This document shows positions 1 through 6,188 of a stretch of 6,188 bases of DNA, one piece after another. The stretch covers positions 1-6,188 of the forward strand of contig JAKSPA010000111.1 in the NCBI GenBank assembly GCA_024405235.1. Reading direction: 5' to 3'. The position numbers and the translations under genes are program-made. Under the pieces are notes generated by a model, which was given only the letters and a program-made list of their open reading frames with translations, was not told where the DNA came from and searched no databases. The first letter of the stretch is position 1. Every line of letters starts with the position of its first letter. The stretch is from Lentisphaeria bacterium. Lineage in GTDB: Bacteria > Verrucomicrobiota > Lentisphaeria > Oligosphaerales > Oligosphaeraceae.

Positions 1-587
1 CCGACATATTTAGGCAGCTTGCTCAGATCGCCGCACTGCAGAACGCGAACCTGCTTGGAAAGAGCTGCGTCGGGATTGGTGAAAATCGCCAGAGCCCCTT
101 CGGTATAGCCTGGAGCAACAACACACTCCACGAAGGTGGACATGATCTCGGCGGCGGTATCTTCATCGACAGTGCGGTTGAATGCGATGACAGAACCGAA
201 CGCGGCGCGTGGATCGCAGTCGCGGGCCTTGATGTAAACCTGCTTGAGGCTCTCGCCGGGCAGCGCTTCGGCCGCGCCGCAGGGATTGACGTGCTTCATG
301 CATGCGCAGGCGGGGCGCTCGAAATATTTGACGATGTTCAGGGAGTAGCTGATGTCCTCCAGATTCGTCTGTGAAAGACCGCTCTTGCCGGTTTTCAGAA
401 CCTTCATGTCGCCGATCACGCTGTCAACTGCGCTTGCAGGCTTGTAGTACGCGGCGGACTGGTGGGGGTTGGTGCCGTAGCGGAGGTCATCGACTTTGAC
501 ATACGGAATGCCAAGAATGTCGGCGGTCTCCGGGAAGTCACCCTTGTTCTGTGTGAGATAGCTCTTGCGGTTAAGTGAATCAGACAT
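1..587 (-). CDS. purH: AICAR transformylase, stand-alone form (5' part only, cut by window edge)
   Basis: Phosphoribosylaminoimidazolecarboxamide formyltransferase moves a formyl group from 10-formyl-tetrahydrofolate to AICAR, the penultimate step of cytosolic IMP synthesis. The 195 visible codons show PurH C-terminal-domain motifs: LRYGTNPHQ at residues 35-43, the KHVNPCG active-site segment at 98-104 (K98 and H99 match the catalytic Lys-His pair of the family), and a DPRAAFGSVIAFNR segment further on. Only about 30 residues precede the first motif, whereas bifunctional PurH carries a roughly 200-residue IMP cyclohydrolase domain there. This protein therefore starts directly at the transformylase domain, and cyclisation to IMP must be encoded elsewhere. 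The ATG at 587-585 is preceded by AAGGAG with 6 nt spacing, which supports the start. The first 8 nt overlap the end of the exporter gene. The C-terminal half lies outside the window. The family call is firm; the symbol is borrowed from the bifunctional enzyme. Confidence 0.9.
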   Translation of the reverse strand, partial: MSDSLNRKSYLTQNKGDFPETADILGIPYVKVDDLRYGTNPHQSAAYYKPASAVDSVIGDMKVLKTGKSGLSQTNLEDISYSLNIVKYFERPACACMKHVNPCGAAEALPGESLKQVYIKARDCDPRAAFGSVIAFNRTVDEDTAAEIMSTFVECVVAPGYTEGALAIFTNPDAALSKQVRVLQCGDLSKLPKYV

Positions 588-2703
588 CTTTTTCTCCTTG
601 TTTGTCTTTGTTGTCGTTAACAGTTGGGGTATTTTCCTTAAATTGCATTGCAGCGAGCCTGCTGTAGATTCCGTTCTTCGCCTTCAGTTCGGCATCCGTG
701 CCCTGCTCCACAACATGCCCTTCGTCGAGAACGAGAATGTTGGAGGCGCTGCGCACCGTGGAAAGCCTGTGAGCAATCGCCAGAACCGTGCGGTCCTTCA
801 TCACGTTGTTCAGAGCCTCCTGAACCATGTGCTCAGTGACGGTGTCCAGCGCGCTTGTCGCCTCGTCCAGAATGAGAATCGGCGGATTGCGCAAAATCGC
901 CCGCGCGATTGCGATGCGTTGTTTCTGACCGCCGGAAAGCTGATCGCCGCGTTCACCGACAATGTGCCGGAAACCGTCGGCGTTCTTCTCTATGAACTCC
1001 AGAGCATTCGCCTGTCGCGCTGCTTCCACGACCTCTTCGTGAGTCGCGTCGGGACGGCCATAGCGGATGTTTTCCTCTATCGTCGTGTTGAAACGGAATG
1101 TCTCCTGCGAAACAATGCCGACGAGATTTCTGAAATCGGTGTCGTCAAGTTTCTTCAAATCCACTCCGTCGATCGTGATTGCGCCCTTGGTCGGATCGTA
1201 GAAGCGCGCCAGCAGATTCGCAACGGTCGTCTTGCCGCTGCCAGTCTGCCCGACAAGCGCGACCATTTCGCCCTTCTTGAGCGTGAGATTGATATTGTCG
1301 AGAATGTTCTTTCCTTCCGACGTGTAGCTGAACGACACATCCTTGAAATTGATTTCCCTGTCGAACGAATCAATCCGTTTCGGATTTTGGACTTCAGGAA
1401 GTCTTGCGTCCGTGTCCATCACCTCAAAGAAACGCTCTGCGGCCGCGCCGCCTTTCTGCAGATTCGCATTCACCTTCACGAGATCCTTGATTGGCTTCCA
1501 CATGCTCTGCGCGGCGTATGCCATGCCGCCGAGAACACCAAGCGGCAATGCCGCCTCGTAGCACATCCAGACGAACACGCCTGCCATGATCATCGCGACT
1601 ATCTGCAGAATCGGATGAATCGCCACATCCGCGCGAATGGCACGACGAAGCGCCTTGAAATAGTTTTCGTTGACATGGCTGAAGGATTGCTTCTCGCGCT
1701 CTTCCTGACGGAAGGCGCGTATTACCTTGATGCCTGAAAAACTCTCCTGCATTCGGTTCGTGACTTCCGCCACGCCCGCCAATACGCTGTGCTGATAGCG
1801 CTTCAGAAGTCTGCATAGCCAGTAGATCGGTATCACAAGAACCGCCATTAAAAACAGCACCAGCACGAATTTGAGATCCAGACCGTTGCGGATGTATTCG
1901 GCGATAAGAAAAAATCCTGCCGCAAGATACTGCATAGGACTGACGATAAGGTCTGGGAAACTTATCGAAATAATTGATTCTATGGCATTTATGTCGTTAG
2001 TGCAACGACTGATGAGCGAACCGACGTTCATGTCGGATCGCGAATAATACGCCTGTGATTGGTCAAGCAGATGCGCATAGAGTTTCATGCGCATTTCGGT
2101 CACGACACGCGCACCGACTATCTTCAGACAGTATCGGTTGCCGAGAATCGACAGCGCCTGGACCGCAAAGAAAATCACCAACCCCAGAAGAAGCGCGATC
2201 ACCATTCCACGCGTCAATCGCGTGCCGTCGCCACGATCCACCGTCGGAAGACCAAATTTCTGAAGCACTGCATTCGCCTTGTCAACATACTTCACGATCT
2301 TTTCGTTCTGCTTGTCGATCTTGGCCTGCTTCTTGTTCACATGGGCTGTGGTCCGATTGGATGTCTCGCCTGGCCGCAGAGTCCCCTCACGCTGATTGCC
2401 TACCGCTTCGACGGCAACGGCACTCTGCGACTCACTTTCGGCAGCGGCGACGTGCACTACCATGCCGCCGCCCTTCGCCTGGTCGCCTTCAAAACCGCTT
2501 GCGACCATGCCGACCATGTTGCATAGCGACATGAGCGCACCGCCTTCGACGAGGGCAAAGAAGACGCCTATGCTCAGAAACCCCCAATGCTTGAAGGCAT
2601 AATCCACCAGCAGACGGCGATATATGCCCAAGACGCTCCCTTTGGGCTTCCTGGGCGTATCGTCCTTGCCGAAACGATCGTGATGGTGCGAATGTCTTGA
2701 CAT
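580..2703 (-). CDS. MsbA-type ABC exporter, fused permease and ATPase
   Basis: A 707-residue half-transporter expected to work as a homodimer in the inner membrane, using ATP to flip or export a lipid, glycolipid or hydrophobic compound. The N-terminus is basic and His-rich. Predicted membrane helices lie near residues 40-69, 166-188, 247-269, 277-298, 363-384 and 387-405. The ATPase domain has Walker A GQTGSGKTT (485-493, K491), Q-loop Q533, signature LSGGQ (589-593), Walker B ending D613-E614, SALD ending D620, and switch H645, so all catalytic residues are present. At 707 residues it is longer than the usual 580-600, mainly because of a loop of about 95 residues between helices 1 and 2 that ends in a lysine-rich, probably helical stretch. 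The start is ATG at 2703; a TTG one codon upstream is possible. No clear Shine-Dalgarno precedes it, and the aminotransferase stop is 15 nt upstream, so coupled translation is likely. Substrate is not determinable; a lipid A-core flippase role is one option. Confidence 0.92.
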   Translation of the reverse strand: MSRHSHHHDRFGKDDTPRKPKGSVLGIYRRLLVDYAFKHWGFLSIGVFFALVEGGALMSLCNMVGMVASGFEGDQAKGGGMVVHVAAAESESQSAVAVEAVGNQREGTLRPGETSNRTTAHVNKKQAKIDKQNEKIVKYVDKANAVLQKFGLPTVDRGDGTRLTRGMVIALLLGLVIFFAVQALSILGNRYCLKIVGARVVTEMRMKLYAHLLDQSQAYYSRSDMNVGSLISRCTNDINAIESIISISFPDLIVSPMQYLAAGFFLIAEYIRNGLDLKFVLVLFLMAVLVIPIYWLCRLLKRYQHSVLAGVAEVTNRMQESFSGIKVIRAFRQEEREKQSFSHVNENYFKALRRAIRADVAIHPILQIVAMIMAGVFVWMCYEAALPLGVLGGMAYAAQSMWKPIKDLVKVNANLQKGGAAAERFFEVMDTDARLPEVQNPKRIDSFDREINFKDVSFSYTSEGKNILDNINLTLKKGEMVALVGQTGSGKTTVANLLARFYDPTKGAITIDGVDLKKLDDTDFRNLVGIVSQETFRFNTTIEENIRYGRPDATHEEVVEAARQANALEFIEKNADGFRHIVGERGDQLSGGQKQRIAIARAILRNPPILILDEATSALDTVTEHMVQEALNNVMKDRTVLAIAHRLSTVRSASNILVLDEGHVVEQGTDAELKAKNGIYSRLAAMQFKENTPTVNDNKDKQGEKDV
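594..599 (-). promoter_or_regulatory. Ribosome binding site of the AICAR transformylase, inside the exporter gene
   Basis: AAGGAG lies 6 nt before the ATG at 587. It sits within the last codons of the upstream exporter (Gln-Gly-Glu), so ribosomes finishing the exporter deliver directly to this start. This fixes the transformylase start and argues against an upstream, longer PurH. Confidence 0.8.
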
Positions 2704-2718
2704 CAAGAACTGTTTGCT

Positions 2719-3834
2719 TTATTTCGTAACCAATTCCTTGATTGCCTTGACAACCTGTTCCTTCTGATCCATCGTCAATTCAGGGAAGATTGGAATCGCA
2801 AGCGTCTCGTTCGCGGCCTTCTCGCTTTCTGGGAAATCGCCTTCCTTGTAGCCAAGTTCCTTGAAGCATTCCTGCAAATGGAGCGGAATCGGATAATAGA
2901 CGGCACAGCCGATGCCGCGCTCCTTGAGACCACTCCAGACCTTATCGCGCAAGCCGCTGCCGATGCGGATGATATACTGATTGAAGACGTGACGCGTGGC
3001 GTAGGAAGCCGCACGCGGAACCGTGACCCCTTCGACGTCGGCGAACATCGCCGCGTAATCGGCGGCGTTCTTCTGACGGGCAACTGTCCAATCGTCCAAT
3101 TTCGGCAGTTTCGCCAGAAGAACCACGGCCTGAAGCGCGTCCAGACGGAAGTTGCTTCCAATCAGATGGTGGTGGTACTGCGGCGCCATGCCATGGTTGC
3201 GTAGAATCTTCAGTCTTTCAGCCTTTGCAGCGTCCTGGCAGACGACCATGCCGCCGTCGCCGAAGCAGCCGAGATTCTTGCTCGGGAAGAAGGAGAGGCA
3301 GCCATAGTCGCCCATGGAACCGGCGCGCAGGCCATTGCATTCGGCGCCGATCGCCTGGCATGCGTCCTCGATGACGAAGAGGCCATGACGTTTGGCAATA
3401 TCCATAATCGCCTTCATGTCAGCGCATTGTCCATACAGATGCACTGGAATGATCGCCTTGGTTCTCGGAGTGATCTTCTCTTCGATCTTCGTGACGTCGA
3501 TGTTGAAGGTCACTGGATCTATATCAACGAAAACAGGCGTGGCTCCATAGCGGCAGACTGCGCCTGCCGTCGCAAAGAATGTATATGCGGTAGTGATGAC
3601 TTCATCGCCCGGACCGATCTTCTCGGCCATGAGCGCAATCTGCAATGCATCCGAACCAGAGGAGACGCCGCAGCCGAATTTGCACTGGCAATAAGCCGCG
3701 ATCTGCTCCTCGATCGCTTCTACCTTTGGTCCCAAAATGAACTGCTGGCTGGCACAAATCTCCTCCAACTGCGGCAGAAGTTCCGCCTGGATGGACAGAT
3801 ATTGCTGTTTCAGGTCAAGAAGTGGAATGCCCAT
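2719..3834 (-). CDS. PLP-dependent sugar-nucleotide aminotransferase (DegT/DnrJ/EryC1/StrS family, WbpE-like)
   Basis: A cytosolic enzyme of 371 residues, normal for the family, expected to transfer an amino group, usually from glutamate, to a keto sugar attached to a nucleotide for polysaccharide, O-antigen or glycan synthesis. Visible motifs are PLLDLKQQY at the N-terminus, a GSDALQ cofactor-phosphate segment (60-65), EVITTAYTFFATA (78-90), IEDACQ (155-160, with D157 expected to contact the PLP ring nitrogen), SFFPSKNLG (181-189, with K186 the expected Schiff-base lysine), GDGG (192-195) and SNFRLDALQA (227-236). From memory it resembles Pseudomonas WbpE (UDP-3-oxo-GlcNAcA aminotransferase) closely, including the ITPRTKAIIP and LYGQCAD segments, but substrate cannot be set without sugar-pathway neighbours. 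The start at 3834 is preferred over the ATG at 3840 because AAGGA lies 7 nt before the former and only 1 nt before the latter. The exporter follows after 15 nt. Other family roles, such as an ArnB-like enzyme, are less likely. Confidence 0.9.
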   Translation of the reverse strand: MGIPLLDLKQQYLSIQAELLPQLEEICASQQFILGPKVEAIEEQIAAYCQCKFGCGVSSGSDALQIALMAEKIGPGDEVITTAYTFFATAGAVCRYGATPVFVDIDPVTFNIDVTKIEEKITPRTKAIIPVHLYGQCADMKAIMDIAKRHGLFVIEDACQAIGAECNGLRAGSMGDYGCLSFFPSKNLGCFGDGGMVVCQDAAKAERLKILRNHGMAPQYHHHLIGSNFRLDALQAVVLLAKLPKLDDWTVARQKNAADYAAMFADVEGVTVPRAASYATRHVFNQYIIRIGSGLRDKVWSGLKERGIGCAVYYPIPLHLQECFKELGYKEGDFPESEKAANETLAIPIFPELTMDQKEQVVKAIKELVTK

Positions 3835-3841
3835 TGCCATA

Positions 3842-3846
3842 TCCTT
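3842..3846 (-). promoter_or_regulatory. Ribosome binding site deciding the aminotransferase start
   Basis: AAGGA is separated by 7 nt from the ATG at 3834 but by a single nt from the ATG at 3840. The spacing selects the second ATG and removes two residues (Met-Ala) from the longest reading frame. The resulting N-terminus, MGIPLLDL, fits the family better. Confidence 0.65.
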
Positions 3847-3885
3847 ATGTTAGGTAGTTACTGGTTTAGTACAGGAAATCTTCTA

Positions 3886-3891
3886 AATATA
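3886..3891 (-). promoter_or_regulatory. Weak -10-like element upstream of the aminotransferase
   Basis: TATATT on the minus strand would place a transcript start near 3879, about 45 nt before the ATG. The matching -35 position (ACGGCA, 17-nt spacer) is poor, agreeing with consensus at three of six bases. A nearby small dyad, CCAT-4 nt-ATGG at 3894-3905, could bind a regulator. Promoter identity is uncertain; the operon could also be read through from recJ, since no intrinsic terminator is visible in between. Confidence 0.25.
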
Positions 3892-4058
3892 ATCCATAGA
3901 CATGGCTCTGCCGTATATATGCAAATTCTCATGCCACCATTTCACACACTTCAATCGTTTTTTCCAAAACGCCCCTAAACGCAAAAGGCGACAGACGCTC
4001 GTTGTTCAAAACGACCATCTGCCGCCAGTTTTCCACGCCGCGATGCTTCGTCGGCGGA

Positions 4059-5879
4059 TTAGAGATCGCCTGCGGGGCGAATGTCGTGGATGCGCAATTG
4101 CGGCATCTCTGAATCGTTCACACGGTTGATGTGAGGCGAATAGACGATGTCCCATGGTCCAGGCGGGAATTCGTCAGGCATGCGCGAAAACGCGATGAAC
4201 TGCATACGCGTGCCGTCCGAATCACGGACCACGCCGCGAGTATGCGTACGGCCTGCCGGATACTTCCGCTCTGGCATGACGCCGCGAGTGATGAAAATCG
4301 GTTCGGTGTTGCCGTGGCCGAAGGGCTCCAGTTCCTTCAGCTCCTGGAAGAAGACGTCGTCCATTTCCGAGAAGGCCACTTCGCCGCAGATCGAAAGCGT
4401 CGGCTGCATCGATTCGATGCCAAGGACCTTCTGAACCGCTTCGTCGAATTTCAGGCAGAATTTCTCAAGATTCTCTTCTTCCAACGAGAGGCCCGCAGCC
4501 ATTGCGTGGCCGCCGAAACGGATAAGGGTGTCTTTGCACTCGTCGAGAACCTGCACCAGATTCAACGTACGAAGCGAACGCGCACTGCCAGTGAACTGAC
4601 CGGATGGATCGCGCGTAAGCACCACGCTCGGACGATGATAGCGACGCGTCAGGCGGCTCGCGACGATTCCGACGACGCCCTGGTGCCATGAATCGCTCCA
4701 GACCACCAGTGAACGCGCGACGCTTAGAGAATGTCCTGTGCCAAGACGATACCGTTCGGCAATCTGCGCCTCCGCTTCGAGAACCACCTGCTCCTCTATG
4801 GTCTGGCGTTCGCGATTCAGCCTGTCCAGGATGCCTGCGAGTTCCTTCGCATGTTCGACATCGTGCGCTTCCAGAAGACGCAGCGAATCCGTGGGATCGC
4901 CCATGCGTCCAGTCGCATTGATGCGCGGAGCAAGACGATATGTGATGTCGCTCGTGGCGAGCATGTCTCCGACATTGGCTATGTCGCAAAGTTCGTGGAT
5001 ACCAGGGCGCGTCTGCATCGAAAGCACCTGCAGGCCCTGACGGACGAGTATGCGATTTTCATTGAGAAGCGGAACGATGTCCGCAACGGTGCCCAATGCG
5101 ACAAGATCCAGCACGGCGTGCAATTCGGTTTCGTCGCCGCCGATAGCATTCTCGATACCGTACTTAAGGAATGCTGAAGCGACTTTGTAAGCCACGCCGA
5201 CACCAGCAAGGTCTTCTGTAACTTTCGGAGCGCCAGGCAGTTTTGGATCAACGACGACCATCCAGTCCTCTGATCCCGTGTTCGCGGGAAGTCCAAGACC
5301 GATGGAACCGACGCCAGACAAACCATCATGGAGCGGCGTTGGACCAGGCGTGTGGTGGTCTGTGATGATTAAGTCGAGATTTATTGCACGCGCGGCGTCA
5401 ACTGCATCATAACTGGTTATGCCACAATCAACTGTAACCAAAAGATCGCAGCGTCCCTTTGCATTCTTGTTGATCGAATCCGCCGTCAGGCCATAGCCAT
5501 CGTCGATGCGATGCGGCAGATAGCATGTCACCTGTGCGCCGTTTTCACGCAACACCCACGCCAGAAGCGCTGTTGCGGTAATGCCGTCGGTATCATAATC
5601 GCCATGGATCATGATGCGCTGATTCTTCTGAATCGCCTCCCAAAGGCGCTTCGCGGCGGCTTTGGTTCCTGGCAGCGAATAGGGATCGCCGAGATTCTCC
5701 ATGTCGGGATGCAGAAAACTCTGCACGCTTTCTGGAGTCACGCCTCTGGCCGCCAGTACAAGACCAATCGGACGCGACACAGATGCCTCGTCCATCAATC
5801 TTCCGACCAAATTCAGATCCGGTTTAAAAAATTCCCAAACTCGATTTTCTTGTTCTCGTGTAAATGTTGTTGATTCCAT
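4059..5879 (-). CDS. recJ: Single-stranded-DNA-specific exonuclease RecJ
   Basis: RecJ digests single-stranded DNA 5' to 3' in the cytosol during RecF-pathway recombination, mismatch repair and base-excision repair, using Mn/Mg ions. The 606-residue protein matches the family's usual size. DHH phosphoesterase motifs are HGDYDTDG (92-99), VDCG (150-153), TDHH (173-176, the DHH triad) and LGTVAD (262-267). APRINATGRMGDP follows at 317-329. The DHHA1 part contains GIVASRL (404-410) and the conserved GGHAMAAG (456-463), and the C-terminal 120 or so residues look like the RecJ OB-fold. All expected metal ligands are present. Motif I has Thr where Ala is commonest (DYDTDG rather than DYDADG), and the DHH-to-VDP spacing is about 18 residues longer than in E. 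coli RecJ as I recall it, through a glycine-rich insert near 180-205. The start ATG at 5879 has AAGGA 9 nt upstream and a promoter beyond it. The gene is first in its direction, 224 bp before the aminotransferase. Confidence 0.96.
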   Translation of the reverse strand: MESTTFTREQENRVWEFFKPDLNLVGRLMDEASVSRPIGLVLAARGVTPESVQSFLHPDMENLGDPYSLPGTKAAAKRLWEAIQKNQRIMIHGDYDTDGITATALLAWVLRENGAQVTCYLPHRIDDGYGLTADSINKNAKGRCDLLVTVDCGITSYDAVDAARAINLDLIITDHHTPGPTPLHDGLSGVGSIGLGLPANTGSEDWMVVVDPKLPGAPKVTEDLAGVGVAYKVASAFLKYGIENAIGGDETELHAVLDLVALGTVADIVPLLNENRILVRQGLQVLSMQTRPGIHELCDIANVGDMLATSDITYRLAPRINATGRMGDPTDSLRLLEAHDVEHAKELAGILDRLNRERQTIEEQVVLEAEAQIAERYRLGTGHSLSVARSLVVWSDSWHQGVVGIVASRLTRRYHRPSVVLTRDPSGQFTGSARSLRTLNLVQVLDECKDTLIRFGGHAMAAGLSLEEENLEKFCLKFDEAVQKVLGIESMQPTLSICGEVAFSEMDDVFFQELKELEPFGHGNTEPIFITRGVMPERKYPAGRTHTRGVVRDSDGTRMQFIAFSRMPDEFPPGPWDIVYSPHINRVNDSEMPQLRIHDIRPAGDL

Positions 5880-5888
5880 GATTTAGGT

Positions 5889-5893
5889 TCCTT
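5889..5893 (-). promoter_or_regulatory. Ribosome binding site of recJ
   Basis: AAGGA lies 9 nt before the recJ ATG, at the longer end of usual spacing, and is the only good match near the start. It supports translation from 5879 rather than from an internal ATG. Confidence 0.65.
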
Positions 5894-5911
5894 GATTAAG
5901 CATTCACACAA

Positions 5912-5939
5912 ACTATATGCCTTATTTCAATAAAGTCAA
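5912..5939 (-). promoter_or_regulatory. Sigma70-type promoter of recJ
   Basis: On the minus strand TTGACT (5939-5934) and TATAGT (5917-5912) are separated by 16 nt; each differs from consensus by one base. Transcription would start near 5905, leaving a leader of about 25 nt that contains the ribosome binding site. A second TTGACT overlaps 5 nt upstream (5944-5939), in effect a tandem -35, but with a 21-nt spacer. The spacer contains the perfect dyad TTATT-GA-AATAA, a possible operator. The assignment rests on sequence only. Confidence 0.6.
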
Positions 5940-5990
5940 GTCAATAAAGCATTTTTGTTAAAAGAAATCATCAGAAAAGTGCGGATGTCC

Positions 5991-6143
5991 GAACAAAAAA
6001 GTTTTTTTGCAAACGGCGTGACATTCGTTTTTCTGCATCGCCCGATAACACAATTGCATTTGCCAATAGGAACGTGATGAATCCAACCATGATCGTATCG
6101 CGACAAGAATGTCACGTTTTTCACAAAAAAACGTTTTTTGAAC
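5991..6143. repeat. Long imperfect inverted repeat with AT palindromes in each arm
   Basis: The left arm (5991-6026) and right arm (6107-6143) are inverted copies. CGTGACATTC at 6017-6026 is perfectly complementary to GAATGTCACG at 6107-6116. After a 7-nt variable stretch, a 9-nt block (CAAAAAAAC at 6124-6132; its complement at 6001-6009) matches exactly, then a 7-nt TTTTTTG block matches after a one-base insertion. Each arm therefore holds a near-palindrome of A and T runs; the right one contains a perfect 14-bp palindrome, A6-CG-T6 (6126-6139). About 80 bp separate the inner arm ends, and the dyad centre is near 6066. It could be a paired regulator or nucleoid-protein site, or a small degenerate element with terminal inverted repeats. 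No flanking target duplication is evident. Confidence 0.7.
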
Positions 6144-6188
6144 GCTATGTTCCCCAAGAGGGTAGGAATTAAGCCGCATTGGGCGCAG

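Larger units (their letters stand above)
3835..4058 (-). other. Gap between recJ and the aminotransferase, with a coding-like short frame
   Basis: The 224-bp gap divides in two. The recJ-proximal part (4058-3932) is open in the recJ +1 frame and reads 43 plausible codons after the recJ stop, ending at TGA 3931-3929. Possible internal starts are GTG at 4036 (35 residues) and ATG at 4018 (29 residues), but neither has a Shine-Dalgarno. The aminotransferase-proximal part (3928-3841) is AT-rich and leader-like, with the weak -10 element and the ribosome binding site. No G+C hairpin followed by a T run is seen, so I call no recJ terminator. The only small hairpin noticed, TCGTT/AACGA around 4000-4015, is too weak. 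Confidence 0.5.
5880..6188. other. AT-rich non-coding block upstream of recJ
   Basis: This 309-bp stretch has no gene I can support. It holds, from recJ outward, the recJ ribosome binding site and promoter, then the inverted-repeat structure, then 45 bp up to the window edge. Two overlapping minus-strand frames of 73 codons exist here (within 5936-6179), but they run through the poly-A/T repeat arms, have low-complexity or odd composition and lack a good ribosome binding site. A plus-strand ATG at 6147 opens a frame of 14 codons that reaches the edge without a Shine-Dalgarno; whether a gene begins there cannot be judged. Confidence 0.6.

Noticed and set aside
565..1737. A 390-codon open frame on the plus strand opposite the exporter
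   Set aside because: It is entirely antisense to the exporter ATPase and part of its membrane domain, has no recognisable motif or ribosome binding site, and is explained by codon bias on the opposite strand.
2704..2706. TTG as start codon of the exporter
   Set aside because: The adjacent ATG at 2703 is the simpler start; neither has a Shine-Dalgarno to favour the TTG.
3838..3840. First ATG of the aminotransferase frame as start
   Set aside because: The AAGGA site is only 1 nt away, too close; spacing to the second ATG is 7 nt.
3385..3978. A 197-codon plus-strand frame opposite the aminotransferase start
   Set aside because: It overlaps a well-supported gene on the other strand and its composition is that of an antisense shadow.
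6114..6139. Plus-strand hairpin ACGTTTTT/AAAAACGT followed by five T, resembling an intrinsic terminator
   Set aside because: The stem is almost all A-T, no plus-strand gene leads into it, and it is better explained as part of the right arm of the inverted repeat.
5936..6179. Two overlapping 73-codon minus-strand frames upstream of recJ
   Set aside because: They run through the A/T repeat arms, overlap each other in different frames, overlap the recJ -35 element in one case, and lack a good ribosome binding site.

Overview
The window comes from a bacterial chromosome with ordinary housekeeping content. All four recognisable genes lie on the minus strand, so transcription runs from high to low coordinates: recJ (5879-4059), a WbpE-like sugar-nucleotide aminotransferase of the DegT/DnrJ/EryC1/StrS family (3834-2719), an MsbA-type ABC exporter with fused membrane and ATPase domains (2703-580), and the first 195 codons of an AICAR transformylase (587-1, running off the left edge). 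Coding DNA has moderate to high GC and the two gaps are clearly AT-richer. I see no RNA gene, insertion sequence, CRISPR array or phage gene.

No single feature fixes the taxon. The AICAR transformylase lacks the N-terminal IMP cyclohydrolase domain present in the usual bifunctional PurH, and the exporter has a long extracytoplasmic loop. A Gram-negative envelope and possibly a PVC-type lineage (Lentisphaerota, Verrucomicrobiota) would fit, but that is a weak guess from gene style.

Layout: 6188-5880 is an AT-rich non-coding block. It holds a 153-bp inverted-repeat structure (5991-6143) and, next to recJ, a good sigma70-type promoter and ribosome binding site. Bases 4058-3835 separate recJ from the aminotransferase. 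This gap contains a short coding-like stretch that continues the +1 frame of recJ past its stop, a weak promoter candidate, and a ribosome binding site that favours the second of two ATG codons. The last three genes are tightly packed (a 15-nt gap, then an 8-nt overlap) and probably form one translationally coupled operon.

The aminotransferase (nucleotide-sugar synthesis) and the exporter (lipid or glycolipid flipping) suit a cell-surface glycan or lipid role. RecJ (recombination repair) and AICAR transformylase (purine synthesis) are housekeeping. I found no convincing new biological system. The points most worth a second look are the inverted-repeat block upstream of recJ, the open frame beyond the recJ stop, the exporter's extra loop and the stand-alone AICAR transformylase.
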